DNA from: Bipolaris cookei
Taxonomy: Eukaryota; Ascomycota; Dothideomycetes; Pleosporales; Pleosporaceae
Direction: 5' to 3'
Length of the DNA: 64,000 nucleotides
Assembly (NCBI GenBank): GCA_002286855.1
Contig: NRSV01000042.1
Span: forward strand, 186,001-250,000
Both the position numbers and the translations under genes were made by a program. Shown piece after piece: positions 36,686-50,700 of this stretch (the first letter of the stretch is position 1; each line of letters begins with the position of its first letter). The notes beneath the pieces are model-generated. The model was not told the origin of the DNA. It ran no database searches and worked only from the letters and a program-made list of their open reading frames with translations.

Positions 36686-37644
36686 TAGCTCTACACAGTA
36701 GAGGCTTCTGCATTAGAAAAAGGATGTTCATTTAGATACTACTTTCTTGCTCCATCTCCCGAGCTTTGTAAAGGGAAAACATGAAGTCATGGGGCTGTGG
36801 TACTAAGCTGCTGTCTTGGCAATCCAGTTTTTGGTACCTCATAGATACATCGAGAGTACATAGATGGTACATAGTCCTGTACCTAGATCCTCTTCGTAGC
36901 TGTATCCTTGCAAGACTACACGTCAATGTAATGCGTTCCCTTTCACTTGAAAAGTAACTTTTCTCAACAAACCAGGTAGTCAGTACCTCTTATCTTTAGA
37001 CTCAGACCAACCGATCTATATATCCATTGTAAACTTCCACGTACACGCTATACTCTTCACGGTACTGGCCATGACTTGTGCAAGCCAATGGTGACCCACA
37101 CGCACCCGACATTGTCCGAGATCCTGCGTGTCCCAACGTGTTCAACAGCTGACGCTCATGCAGCCACCCGCTGCAGGTCAGCCTCAACCACATGTCCGAG
37201 ACTCTTCCAACAGGGGAAACGAGCGGGGTACATGTTGCCTAGGCTCGCGTATTCAATCTCCGTTGTTGAGCTTATCGGACATGTTCCGTATCCCTGGATC
37301 GAGAGATATTCGGACATGTTACTGCGCATCACGTCATCGAAAGCCATAGGTAACGTGGAATGCATCGGCTCGTATCCCGGCATGTATTCACGTGGCATAG
37401 ACCTCAAGTTGACACCATTTATGTTTGAACAATATTTTATTGCATTAAAATACATAGCGTAACTTTATCATGACACATTCATCTAACAAGTCTACCAAGT
37501 CGGCTACAACCCAGACGTTCGGAAGGCATCTCTGCACTCGATAGAACGAGCTCGGGGAATGACGCGTGTACCAGCATAGTCTTTTCGTATTAGTGCCCGC
37601 TTTTTACCTCGTTGTCAATCATCTTCCTAATAGCCATAGTATGC
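36686..37644. other. No supported gene
   Basis: Both strands are open over 37076-37462, but neither translation shows a domain or splice partner. An 11-bp direct repeat TCGGACATGTT occurs twice near 37277 and 37309. FAS2 ends at the right edge. Confidence 0.4.
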
Positions 37645-40600
37645 CTAGAACTGAGCAATAGCAACTGAGACGGCCTGGTCGTCAGAGTGGCTAATGCTGA
37701 TGTTGATGTTCTTAACACCGACACGCTTGGCTTCTTCATCAGCCTTGCCGTAAAGCTGCAGTCACGTTAGAGAATGATTTCAAGAATCGCTGAGTGTGTG
37801 TTACATACCTGAACTGACGGCGCTCCTGACTCGTCGTTGACAATCTCAATGTCCTTCAAAGGAGCGCCAGCACCTTGACCCTTGACACCAAGCGACTTGA
37901 AAACGGCTTCCTTCGCAGACCACTTGCCAGTGAAGCTTGCTTGGGGGTTTGGGGCCTTTCGGCAATATGCAATCTCTTTCTCGGTGAAATTGCGCTCAAT
38001 GAAAGTGTCGTTCTCAATGTTCAGAGCACTAAGACTCTCAACATCGACACCGACCTTGGAGCTGGCGGAAGCGGTAGCTTGTGTTAGCTGCTCAAGCATT
38101 TTCATCGTTTCTTGAGACTTCTTGTCCTTCTTAGGAGCCGGCGTAGGGTTCTTTGGGTAGCTGTATGTCGATGTCTTCTTGTCGACAGTGACACGAGCCT
38201 GTGGGTTAAGGAAAATCTCCTGCATCTTCTCGTCCTCATATGGTGCCTTGTCCTTAGCACGGAACATGGTGTTATTGATGAGACCGTCATGGAAGTAGCG
38301 GTAGGCCTTCTTCTGGCGGGCTTCGACTTTTTGCTTGTAGGCAGCAAAATGCTGATGCTCAAGCGCAGCATATAGGTACCTGGGATGGATACCAATAGCC
38401 TGTGCTCCCTTTTGTCCAAAACCAAAGGAAGTAACAGAGAAAGCCTTGATACCATCGGTCTGGATAGCTTGCGATGGGTAAACGATGTAATCGAATTTCT
38501 CCATGATCTTGTCGACATTATCGGCATTGCGGTTGCCCGGTACGAGACCGGTGTTGAGCACCTGCAGACAGCCGTTGAACATCCATGCACCAGCCGCACC
38601 CTTGGGGTGACCAGTAAGATATTTTTGGAAGATACCAAGTAGCGCATTTCCCTTCTTACGGCCGAGGTGACGCATCTGCTGGCAGATGACGTCGGACTCG
38701 TTCTTGTCGTTGGCAACAGTCGAGGTGCCGTGGAAAGAGGCAACATCGAGATCGTCAATTGTAAGACCCCATGTCGCAAGAGCGCCGCGAAGAGGAGCGA
38801 TACGAGGATCTTGCTTCCAGAAGTTGTTGCCCAAGCTGTTGAGTGCGTCCTTCTCTTGTCGCTTGGCTTCCGCTTCAATGTTCGCAACGCGCTCCTCGAG
38901 ATAGGCTGACTCGTCGAAGTCATCACCAGAAACATCCTTCATAGCTGCAACCTCCTCCTGGAGATAGAGGAGCTCTGATTCCTGCCACTGCTTGATTTGC
39001 TTGCGTCGTAGGTCCATCTGGCGCCTCCTGTACTTGATGTCAAGGAGAGGCGAAGGGAACTTGGATGGGTTCTCCCGTGCAGTTGTCAACACACCCTTGC
39101 CAGGAGCAGGAACTGAACGACCAATCTTGTCGGTTGCGGTGGCAGTGAAACCGAGCACTCCGTAAATGGGAACACCCATGTCAAGAGCAAGCTTTGCGTC
39201 CATGATGACCTGCATTCCGCAACCTTGGGACTCCATGAATCCGTTCCTGGTGGTTGTGGTAGGACGGGACATCTCCCTTGGTGTACGACCATGGGCAAAC
39301 TCGTCTTCAGCGTTGCTAGTGGCCTTCATGTTGGCGAATTCGTATGAGCCTTCCTCTTGGAAGTCGTCAAAACCACCGACGAAGCAGACGCGGGCCTTGC
39401 CCTCCACAATCGTGTCGTAACCAATATCAATAGATTCGACAGCAGTAGCGCAAGCACCGACTGGGGTCTTGATAGGACCGGTGGATGACATGAGCAACAT
39501 GTTAACCCAGGCACTCATGGTGTTGATGAAGGATTCCTGGAGGATGTCTTTCTGAACGGGCTTGTCCATGAAGCGGTCTTTGTACATTCCTCGAAGGGCG
39601 GTAGTACCACCAATACCGGAACCGACGCAGTTACCAACTTCAGAAAGGTGGACATACTGGTAGAACTCATAGGGGTCGGTGATACCGCTGGAAAGCAGGC
39701 ATTCGGCAGTGGAAACAAGCACGAATAGTGTTACCGGGTCGACCTGTGAGATAATATCATCGGGCACACCGTATTTCTTAGCATCCCAACCAGTCGGGAC
39801 CTGGCCAGCAACAAGGCGGTCGAAGCGCAGGGCCTTAGGGATCAGAAGAGTGGCACCCTTCTTCATCCGGACAGTGTACTCGCCTGAGTCCTCAATGGCG
39901 AAGACCTCAACCTTGTCACCGTGCTCCCTCTTGAACTCTTCCGCTAGTTCCTTGGATGCCTCGAAAGGATCAAGGTCCTCCTCAATCTGGATCTCTTGCA
40001 TGAGCTGCTTGTTCTTAGGGTCATAGCCATTGAACAACTCTGGCTCAATAAGACGGATACCAGAGTGTTCAAGAATGTACTTTTCGTACTTTGGCTTGAC
40101 ATCCTTGTCGTCGATTGGCTCGTTTGTCTTTACATCAACCCAGCCAGAGTAGCTCTTGCCCTTGAGAGGACCATTATGGTTCTTGATAAGACCCATGATC
40201 CAGGCCATCTCAACACATCCTTCAATGGAGAACTCGCCGTAGGCCTCCATCTCCCAGCGTGTCCTCGAGTTACCCCAAGGACCAACCTCGGCAAAACCGG
40301 TGACGACAACAACCTTCTCAAGGTCGACCATGCCCTTGAGGTTCTCGTTAAGAGGCTTGACTTCGGTGTCCCAATCAGGGAGCTTGGGGAAATCGAACTT
40401 CATGTTTGCACGGGGTTCGATCTTGGCTGTCTTGTACAGAGCCTCGCTCGCCTCGCCATTGACGACCTTGTTCTCGATGGCATTTTCCTTAATGACGGCT
40501 CTGCGGATATCACTCGTTTCCGTGAGTTCCTTGCGGAGGTCTGTCATAAGGTCCTTGAGATTGGGAATGTACTGGAAGCCACCGTTAAGATCTGCCCACA

Positions 40601-43331
40601 CGGGCTCCACCTGGCACAGGTTGACAATCGGTGGCGCCATCAGACCAAGTAGGTTAAAGGCCATCTCCTGCTGAGAGAAGGTACGTACACCATACTTCTC
40701 AATGCCTTCAGCGACGATGTTATTGGCGCCCATGAGTCCAGTACCACGGGTCCAGCCAATGACGGCACCGCAAATCGTGAGATAATTGCCCCAACTTTCT
40801 GAGTGCCACCTTGAGAACAGAGTCTCTAGCGAAATTTTGGATTCCGAGTAGAGACCATCGTTGCCAAAAGTGCCGTGGTTGGGCGACAAGGGAAGAATGA
40901 CTTGTGCTGGGCGGGTCTCGTAACCGTAAGCCTGCTTCTGCTTCTTGACAGCTCCGAGCATACGCAAGAGATTGGTCAGCATGATGCGATGTGCGAGCTC
41001 AGACTTGGAGTCAATGCTGTCAATCTCACGGCCATTCTCGGGGATGGCGGCGAAAGGAACGATGAGATCAAGGTCCCAGCCGAGGCCTTTCTTGGTGTCA
41101 AAGATGTAGTCAATCAAGGCTTCAACGTCCTGGTTGCTGCCTTGGTTGAAAGGCACAACAATCAGCTGGGAGCCACGAGCACCGTATCGTGAGTACATGG
41201 ATTGGTAGTACTCAGTGACTTCGCGTGAGAACCTAGAAGTCGTCACAACAACCTTGGCTCCCCCACTGATAAGGCCCTGAAGGACCTGGGCACCAATGGA
41301 ACCGGCGCCAGCACCTGTCATAAGAGCGTACTTGCCCTGGAACGTAACACCGGACTTGGCAGCATCCTCAAGACAATCGAGGTAGACACCTGTCAGTTTC
41401 TTGCTGTACTCCCAACCATGGTCATCTTTCCTCTTGAGATGCAGGAAGGGAATGGTTTCGACCTTGCCTTGTTTAGAGGCGTGGATGCGACCGTTGCGGC
41501 CCCGCTTCCCACCGACAGCCTTGCCGTTCTCACTAGGCATGATTTGGCCCTCGTTCATGGAAAGAGAGCGAATGACGTTGCTGTACAAGCTCTTGATCTG
41601 CAGCTGTGATGATTTGGAGAGCTTGTGTTGCTGCTTGATGAGCTTGTAGATTCTTTGCAGGTCGTTTTGGACCTTTGTTCGGTTGCCGTACTCAGACAAC
41701 TTTCCTCCTTCAGCCATTTCGCGCACGTAATGTTCAAGCTTTCGAACGCTCGCTCTTGGAACTTCTTGGTAGTTCATGTTGCCCTTGGGGTCAATCTCAA
41801 GATGAGGTGCGGTGGGTATGGCAACATCCTTGTAGACAGGTGCCTCGTTCAACACCTCCTTGCAGTTGTCAATGAGTTGTTGACCAAGTTCCTTTGCAAG
41901 CTCGTAGGTTTCACCGCGCTCAGTAGGGCAGTGGTCCATGTGATACTGCATGAAGTCAAGGAGCAGCGGATTTGATCGGTTCATGATGGCAATGCAGCGG
42001 CTGACGATTTCACGATCGACAGCCTTGAGCTTGCCGAAGATGATATCGTAGTACATGGTGAGGGCATCTTGGCGAGCCCAGTTCCACGATGAGTCGTAGA
42101 CACGCGCCTTGAGTGGCGTAAACTGAGGCTCAATTCCAGACGCGTAAAATTCGCCATGCTCAGTGGTCCAGAGATCAAGCTGGGCTTGAAGCGCAGACTG
42201 GGCCTTTTGTGAATCGACAAAAGACTTGTCGCCTGAGCGCAAGTCAATCTTGAGGTATCGCGCAAACAGCTCAAGCTGCTGCTTGAAAAGTTGGCGTTGG
42301 TCCTTGGTCAGGGCGTCAATGGCCGCAGGGTCCATCATCATGCCGCCACCAGAACCGCCAGAATCGCCGCCGGCTGTAGGAGCAGACAAGTTGATTCCTG
42401 CAATGCCTGCATATTTGTTCGCTTGCTCATCCAAGAAGGCTTTACCTTCAGCCTCGGATCCAAGACGCGCAGGTGGTTCGTTGGTAATGGCGAGCAGCAA
42501 GACTCCGTCCTGTCGGCCTTGCGCCAACCCCCACCTTGTCTCGAGGTGCTTGCGCACAGCTGTGATGTTGAAGCCACCAGGCATCTTGGAGGACACCATA
42601 CGGGCAATGAGGGAAGAGGATTGTTTTCCAAGCTGACCATTGAAGGTAGCCTGCATTGAAGCACCGAGCTCGTCGAGAGGGGTGTCTTCAGGCTTCTCTG
42701 GGGTGGAGCCGAATTCCTTGCCCAGGTCTCCGAGGATTTCGTTCTGGAGGGTAGACTTGCCTGTAGGCACAAGTTAGTGGGAGTACTGCCTCGTGGGTCT
42801 GCAATTGGTCTTACCTCCAACCAAGTCCTTGATGGCCTTGGACAGCGGAATGTCCATGAGGGGCTTCTTGAGCTTCTGGGCCACGAGCGTCCGCAGAATG
42901 TCGGTAGCCGTGACTGGTGCATCTGGAACCTGAGCGGCAGGTCCAGCGCTCGGGGGTGGTGGAGCGGCAGCAGCAGCGGGCGCCGATGCAGCGGGGGCAG
43001 ACGAGGAGGCAGCTGGGGCGGATGCTGGAGCCTCTGGCTCGTCCTCTATAGGGTCTACATCGTAGTAGATATCCTTTGCGTCCTTGTTGTAGCAGAGGAT
43101 CTGACGCTGCAGTGACCGGGCAGCATCGTGTGCTTCGTATTTGCTGGCCAGTGTGCGCTTTGCCATTACGCCGAGTGTGTCTGCGGGGCCAATCTCGACG
43201 ATGCGCTCCGTCGTCTTCTCGCCGAGGACGACATCCTGCGTCTCAATCCACCTGACGGGCGAGGCGAATTGATATGCGAGTAGCTCAATGAGCAGCGTGT
43301 GCGAGAGCTCCTGCTCGACCTCTGGACGCAT
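37645..43331 (-). CDS. FAS2: Fatty acid synthase subunit alpha
   Basis: Alpha chain of the cytosolic type I fungal FAS dodecamer (alpha6beta6), which makes C16/C18 acyl-CoA from acetyl- and malonyl-CoA. Three exons (43331-42815, 42760-37809, 37755-37645) give 1859 residues. The order is canonical. First comes the C-terminal piece of the malonyl/palmitoyl transferase. An Ala/Pro linker (residues ~100-140) leads to the acyl carrier protein with the phosphopantetheine Ser175 in LVGGKSTLQ. The ketoreductase has the Rossmann motif [12 protein letters not shown], and the ketosynthase has Cys1276 in [10 protein letters not shown] plus [12 protein letters not shown] and [10 protein letters not shown]. 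The C-terminal phosphopantetheine transferase (VGVDVESL) has its last exon ending in VAIAQF. All catalytic residues that I can identify are present. Confidence 0.97.
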
Positions 43332-44740
43332 GATGAGGTGGGTGTGGAGCGCGGAGGAGGTGGAGGAGGAGGAAGCGTGGCTTGAGGCTCGACGGAGCTC
43401 AATGGGGTATCTCAGTCACAAAATAGACAAAAGGACTCGTGGGACAAGGAGGGCAGAGAGGCGCCAGGGGAAAGACGCGCTATTAGATGGGTAGTGGGTA
43501 GTGTATGGTGCGGTGAGGGCACAACTGTGTTGCGGATCAAGGGTCCGGGAGGGGTTGCAGTTGCTTGCCTGTCCCCGCGGAAACTTTGTCTGGCGGGCAG
43601 TGAAGAAAAAAAAGCTACGAGCGGGAGTTGCAGAGACGCCGGGCCCAACGCATTGACGGGTTATCGGTTGGGTAAAGAACAGCGGCGTGGCCTTTGGTTG
43701 TTGCTGGCAGGGCCGTTGAGGATTTCGCCCGCCTCCATGCTCTGGCTGCTCACTAAAATTCCCGGATCCCTGTCCGGCACTGCAGCTCGTTACTGCTTTG
43801 GCCGATGCTCCACGACGCAGTGCGCCCATGTCGCCGGGAACAGTTGAGCTTGCGAGGGCCACTGAGCACTGCACAAGGCAGCAGCAAGAGACGACAGCAG
43901 GATTGGATCGCGACATTGTCTAGGCCGCCGAACACTCAACAGCTGCGTGCTATCGGATGTGTGCGTCGGCGATCCGAGTTGTTGAGCAAAGCCCCCCCAG
44001 CAGTTTATGTAGGAACATAATAGTCTGCGTACCGTAGCGTGGACCCTGCTGGCCCTAGCCACCCATGCAATGCAATGCGGGCCCATTTGTGAAGTGCTCG
44101 TCGAAAAAGTCGACGAGAACGGCGCCATCATAATCCACGCCAGCGCACCGCCTCCGACTCATTGCTCCTCTGCTCTCCCCACTCCAATTGCCTGAGCACT
44201 GCCGAGTGTCTTTTGTCCAAAACCCCCGGGGCCCCTCTCTCCAATTCCTGTTGCATGCGGTTGACCCTCGACGCCGCTCGCAACACTTACCGCACCCAGC
44301 ACGGGAGCTGCTACACCACACCCCTAGCAGTACACACCAATTCCCGCGCACACGACCACACACACTCACCCACTGTGGCCAGATTGACTTCTGTCTGAGT
44401 GAAGAGGTACGCATTGGCTGCTCGTTGTAAGCAATTGACCCCCAGTTGGGTCTTCAATTGCTTGCACCGGCATCGCTCCTTCCCCGCCCACCTCACTTGC
44501 CTACTCACGCTGCTCAGACGCTCTTTCCCGCTCCAAGTCGCTCTTTCCATAGGGCCATAATCAGTCCCAAGGTATGCGCCTTCCGCTTTCCGCTCCCCAC
44601 CTACTGCCTCCGGTCTCCCATCATCTCTCACCTCAAATTCCACAAGACTGTGCCCCGCCCGCCACTAGCACCCACAAAACAAACACAAAGCTGACACCCG
44701 CCATTCCACAGGGCACCAAGTAATCCCAATACCCACAATC
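43332..44740. promoter_or_regulatory. Shared divergent promoter of FAS2 and FAS1
   Basis: 1.4 kb between the two FAS start codons, the only upstream sequence of both subunits, so coordinated control is expected. CT/CCAC-rich runs precede FAS1 (44150-44720). A nested palindrome lies at 44426-44466. No open frame here looks coding. Confidence 0.65.
44426..44466. promoter_or_regulatory. 41-bp nested palindrome in the FAS promoter
   Basis: Outer arms TGTAAGCAATTGA and TCAATTGCTTGCA are complementary with one mismatch, and the inner GACCC pairs with GGGTC around a 6-base loop. It could be a binding site for a dimeric regulator or an RNA hairpin in the FAS1 leader. The role is inference. Confidence 0.45.
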
Positions 44741-47700
44741 ATGTACGGTTCCGGCCAGCAGACGGGCATCTCCACGCCCCGGTCGGCGGCAAACCTGCGC
44801 CCGCTCATCCTCTCCCACGGCTCGCTCGAGTACACGCTCCTCATTCCCACTGCTCTGCACTTCAATGCGCAGCAGCTGAGAGATACCTTCACGTCTACCC
44901 TCCCCGAGCCCACCGACGAGCTTGCCCAAGATGATGAACCATCTTCGGTGCCTGAGCTGGTGGCTCGGTACCTGGGCTTCGTTGCCAAGGAGGTAGAGGA
45001 GGGTGAAGACCCTGATTCGTTCGAGGAGGTCCTTAAGCTAGTCCTCACCGAATTTGAGCGTGCTTTCTTGCGCGGCAACGAGGTGCATGCACTGGCCGCT
45101 TCTCTTCCTGGTATCACCGAGAAGAAGCTGGTGACAGTGCGGTCATACTACGCTGCTCGCGCCGCCGTAGAGCGACCCATCAAACACCACGAGTCAGCGC
45201 TTTTCCGCGAAGCCTCAGACGAGAACGCTTTCATATACGCTGTTCTGGGCGGACAGGGAAACATCGAAGAGTATTTTGATGAGCTCCGCGAGATCTACAA
45301 CACCTACCCCTCATTTGTAGAAGATTTCATTGCCGCAGAAGCACAGCATCTATTGCAGCTATCGCGAGACCCGCGCGCTGAGAAGCTCTACTCCAAGGGC
45401 CTTGATGTAATGCGATGGCTCAACAACCGAGACTCGCAACCCGACACCGACTACCTGGTATCTGCACCCGTCAGTTTGCCCTTGATTGGGTTGACACAGC
45501 TTGCACATTATGTCGTGACCTGCAGAGTTCTCGGGAGTCACCCGGGCCATGTGCGAAGCCGTCTGCGCGGTGTTACTGGTCACTCGCAAGGTGTGGTCAC
45601 AGCGGCCGCCATCGCCGAAGCGAAGAACTGGGAGACCTTCGAACGAGCTGCCAAGAAGGCTATCGAGATTCTCTTCTGGATTGGTACGCGAAGTCAACAA
45701 GCCTTCCCCAGGACATCACTCGCACCCACAGTGCTTCAAGATTCAATTGACAATGGTGAGGGCACACCGACACCTATGTTGTCGATCCGCGACCTCTCAA
45801 GAAAGGCGGTTCAGGACCACATTGACGCGACCAACGCTCATTTGCCCGAAGACCGTCACATTGCCATTTCTCTTGTCAACAGTGCGCGCAACTTTGTTGT
45901 AACGGGTCCGCCCATCTCCCTGTACGGTCTGAACCTTCGTCTGCGCAAAGACAAGGCTCCTACCGGCTTGGATCAGACCAGGATACCCTTCACGGAGCGC
46001 AAAGTACGCTTTGTCAACCGTTTCCTACCCATCACAGCCCCATTTCACAGCCCATACCTCGCAGATGCGACCAAGCAGCTTGAGGATGATCTCAAGGCCA
46101 TCAAGATCTCCACCGCTGACCTTGGCATCCCCATGTACGATACTCACACTGGCCAAGACCTACGCGAGACCGATACGGACGACATTGTGCCAAGGCTCGT
46201 CCGCATGATCACTGCCGACTCAGTAGAATGGGAAAAGGCCACAGTATTCCCCAAGGCAACCCACATCCTTGACTTTGGCCCTGGCGGCATCTCTGGTCTT
46301 GGCGTTCTAACAAACCGGAACAAGGACGGTACTGGTGTCCGTGTTATCCTTGCCGGTGCTATTGATGGCCAGAATGCCGAAGTCGGATACAAGCCGGAGA
46401 TCTTCGACCGTGACTTCGACCATGCTGTCAAGTACGCTGTCGACTGGGTCAAGGAACACGGCCCTCGCCTTGTCAAGACTTCTACTGGTCAGACCTATGT
46501 CGATACCAAGATGAGTCGCACACTCGGCCTACCTCCAGTCATGGTTGCTGGTATGACACCATGCACAGTACCATGGGACTTTGTTGCAGCGACAATGAAC
46601 GCAGGCTACGAGATTGAACTTGCTGGTGGTGGTTACTACAATGAGAAGACCATGACTGCTGCCATCTCCAAGGTTGAGAAGGCTATTCCTGCTGGCAGGG
46701 GTATCACAGTCAATTTGATCTACGTCAACCCGCGTGCTATGGGTTGGCAGATTCCCCTCCTGGCAAAACTCAGGGCTGATGGTGTTCCCATTGAGGGACT
46801 TACCATTGGTGCTGGTGTTCCATCTATTGAAGTCGCCAACGAATACATAGAGACACTCGGAATAAAGCACATTGCTTTCAAGCCAGGTTCCGTTGAGGCT
46901 ATCCAACAGACCATCAACATCGCCAAGGCAAACCCCACTTTCCCTGTTCTTCTTCAGTGGACTGGTGGTCGTGGTGGTGGTCACCACTCATTCGAGGACT
47001 TCCACCAGCCCATTCTCCAAATGTACAGCCGTCTGCGCAAGTGCGACAACCTCATTCTTGTTGCTGGCTCGGGCTTTGGTGGCGCTGAAGATACTTACCC
47101 GTATCTCACCGGATCCTGGTCAACCAAGTTCGGCTATCCACCCATGCCTTTCGATGGTTGCTTGTTTGGTAGCCGTGTCATGACCGCCAAGGAAGCACAT
47201 ACGTCCAAGATGGCTAAGCAGGCCATTGTTGATGCTCCAGGCCTTGAGGACAGTGAATGGGAAAAGACCTACAAGGGCCCTGCTGGTGGTGTCATCACTG
47301 TTCGCTCCGAAATGGGCGAGCCCATTCACAAGCTTGCTACTCGCGGTGTCATCTTCTGGCACGAGATGGATCAGAAGATTTTCAGCCTCGACAAGGCCAA
47401 GCGTGTTCCCGAGCTGAAGAAGATGCGCGAGTACATTATTGACAAGTTGAACAAGGACTTCCAAAAGGTCTGGTTCGGCAAGAACAAGAAAGGCATGTCT
47501 GTCGATCTTGAGGACATGACCTACGCCGAAGTTGTTCAACGCATGGTGGAGTTGATGTACGTCAAGCATCAGTCTCGCTGGATCGACCCAAGCTTGAAGC
47601 GCCTGACAGGCGACTTTATCCGCCGGTTGGAGGAACGCTTCAGCAAGACCAGTAGTGAGTCTCTGATCCAGAACTACGAAGAGCTCAACGACCCCTTTCC

Positions 47701-50700
47701 GATGCTCGAGAAGGTCTTCAAGGCTTACCCTGAGGCTGATGAGCAGCTCATCAATGCCCAGGATGTGCAGCATTTCTTGCTGCTCTGCCAGCGCCGTGGC
47801 CAAAAGCCTGTTCCATTTGTCCCAGTTCTCGATGATACTTTTGAGTTCTTCTTCAAGAAGGATTCTCTTTGGCAATCCGAAGATCTCGATGCTGTCGTGG
47901 ATCAGGACGTTGGCAGGACATGTATCCTGCAAGGTCCCATGGCTGTCAAATACTCTACAAAGGTTGACGAGCCGATCAAGGAGATTCTTGATGGTGTTCA
48001 TGAGGGTCATATCAAGTACCTGCTCCGCGATATCTATGGTGACGATGAGTCAAAGGTCCCTGTCATCGAGTACTTTGGCAGCAATCTGCTCGCTCCTCCC
48101 CAGGGTCTGGATGTTGATGGCCTCACCATCTCAGAGCTTGAGAACAAGATCGTCTACCGTCTTGCCGCCGCTCCCAACGCCACCATGCCTGACGTTCATT
48201 CATGGCTTCAACTTTTGGCTGGTACCAGCTATTCGTGGAGGCATGCCTTCTTCACTGCGGATATCTTCGTACAGGGCCAGCGCTTCCAGACCAATCCGAC
48301 TGCACGGATATTCGCGCCAACTCGCGGCATGATGGTCGAGATTCAGAACCCTAAAGAACCTGCCCACACTAGCATTATCGTCAAGGAGCTGCACACCGGC
48401 GGCAAGCTGATCAAAACAGCTGATGTCAGCCTCACAAAGGACAATGAGATTCTTCTCAACCTCTATGAAGAGCGCACTGCCCTCAAGCAGCCAGTCGCGT
48501 TGCCTTTCCGCTTCAATTATCGCCCCGACGTGGGTTATGCGCCCATCCACGAAGTCATGGAGGCCCGCAACGACCGGATCAAGGAGTTCTACTACAAGAT
48601 CTGGTTTGGTGAGGAAGTCTGCCCATTTGATGCTTCTGTCACTTCGACCTTTGACGGTGGCCGTGCCACTGTGACAAGTGAGGCCATCAACGACTTTGTT
48701 CACGCAGTTGGCAACACAGGCGAGGCTTTCGTTGACCGACCAGGCAAGGAAGTTTTCGCGCCCATGGATTTCGCAATTGTCGTTGGCTGGAAGGCCATCA
48801 CCAAACCCATCTTCCCCCGCGCAATTGACGGTGACTTGCTCAAGCTAGTGCATCTGTCCAACGGCTTCCGTATGATATCTGGTGCTGAGCCTCTCAAGAA
48901 GGGCGATGTTCTTGATACGACGGCTCAAATCAATGCTGTCATCAACCAGGACTCAGGTAAAATGGTCGAAGTTTGCGGTACCATCACTCGCGATGGCAAA
49001 CCGGTAATGGAGGTTACTAGCCAGTTCCTATACCGTGGCGCTTATGACGACTTCGAAAATACGTTCCAAAGGAAGGTTGAGAAGCCTATCCAGCTGCACC
49101 TGGCTACCAGCAAGGATGTCGCCATTTTGCGATCAAAGGAGTGGTTCAACTTTGAAGAGCCCGAGATTGATCTGCTTAACAAGACTTTGCTTTTCAAGCT
49201 GGAGACTGTTGTTAGGTACAAGAACAAGACTGTCTTCTCAGACATTGAGACTCAAGGAGAAGTCTTGCTCGAGCTCCCTACCAAAGAGATTATTCAGATT
49301 GCTTCGGTTGATTACCGATCGGGTATCGCATTTGGAAACCCTGTTATGGACTACTTGGAGCGTAACGGAGCTGCAGTCGACCAACCAGTGCTCTTTGAAA
49401 ATGCTATTCCGCTGCACGGCAAGACACCTCTGAGCCTCAAGGCACCCGCCTCCAACGAGAACTATGCTCGTGTCTCTGGCGATTACAACCCCATTCACGT
49501 TTCACGTGTCTTCGCCAGCTATGCCAACCTCCCCGGTACCATCACTCATGGCATGTACTCCAGTGCAGCTGTCCGAAGTTTGGTTGAGACATGGGCTGCG
49601 GAAAACAATGTTGGCCGTGTCAGGAGCTACCACGTCAACCTCGTTGGTATGGTCCTTCCTGACGACATGCTAGACGTCAAGCTCCAGCACGTTGGTATGG
49701 TTTCTGGCCGCAAGATCATCAAGATCGAAGTCAGCAATCAGGAAACCGAAGACAAAGTTCTGCTTGGTGAGGCTGAGGTCGAGCAACCAACAACATCCTA
49801 TGTCTTTACTGGTCAAGGTTCCCAGGAACAAGGCATGGGTATGGAGCTCTACAACAGCAGTCCTGTTGCTAAGGAGGTTTGGGACCGTGCCGACAAGCAC
49901 TTCATGGATAACTATGGTAAGTTCAATAAGCTGATACGCTTTCTGTACTGTCTAATCCTGAATAGGTTTCGCTATCACGAACATTGTTAAGAACAACCCG
50001 AAGGAGTTGACCATCCACTTTGGCGGACCTGTCGGCAAGGCTATCCGCCAGAACTACATGTCCATGACATTCGAGACAGTCGCTGCTGACGGCAGTATCA
50101 AGTCTGAGAAGATTTTCAAGGAGATTGACGAGAACACCACATCGTACACTTACCGTTCACCAGCTGGTCTACTCTCAGCTACTCAGTTCACACAGCCGGC
50201 TCTGACCCTCATGGAGAAGGCGTCCTTTGAGGACATGCGTGCCAAGGGCTTGATCCAAGTCGAAAGCACGTTCGCCGGACATTCGCTCGGTGAATATTCC
50301 GCTCTAGCAGCCATGGCTGAGGTCATGCCTATTGAGAGTTTGGTTTCAGTCGTGTTCTACCGCGGTCTTACGATGCAGGTCGCCGTCGAGCGTGATGAGA
50401 CTGGTCGTTCCAATTACTCGATGTGCGCTGTCAACCCTAGCAGGATTTCCAAGACCTTCAACGAGCAAGCGCTCCAATACGTTGTTGAGAACATCGCCGA
50501 AACAACCGGATGGTTGCTGGAGATTGTCAACTACAACATTGCTAACATGCAATACGTTGCCGCTGGTGACCTTCGCGCTCTAGACTGCCTCACAGGCGTA
50601 ACAAACTACCTCAAGCAACAGAAAATCGACATTCAGGCGCTTATGCAGACTCTCTCGCTTGAAGAGGTCAAGAATCACCTGGTAGAGATCATCAAGGGGT

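Noticed and set aside
37076..37462. Protein gene downstream of FAS2
   Set aside because: Frames on both strands overlap almost completely and neither shows family features.
40000..40652. Long antisense frames inside FAS2, FAS1 and NIC96
   Set aside because: They are shadows of strongly biased coding sequence; no domains and no conserved starts.
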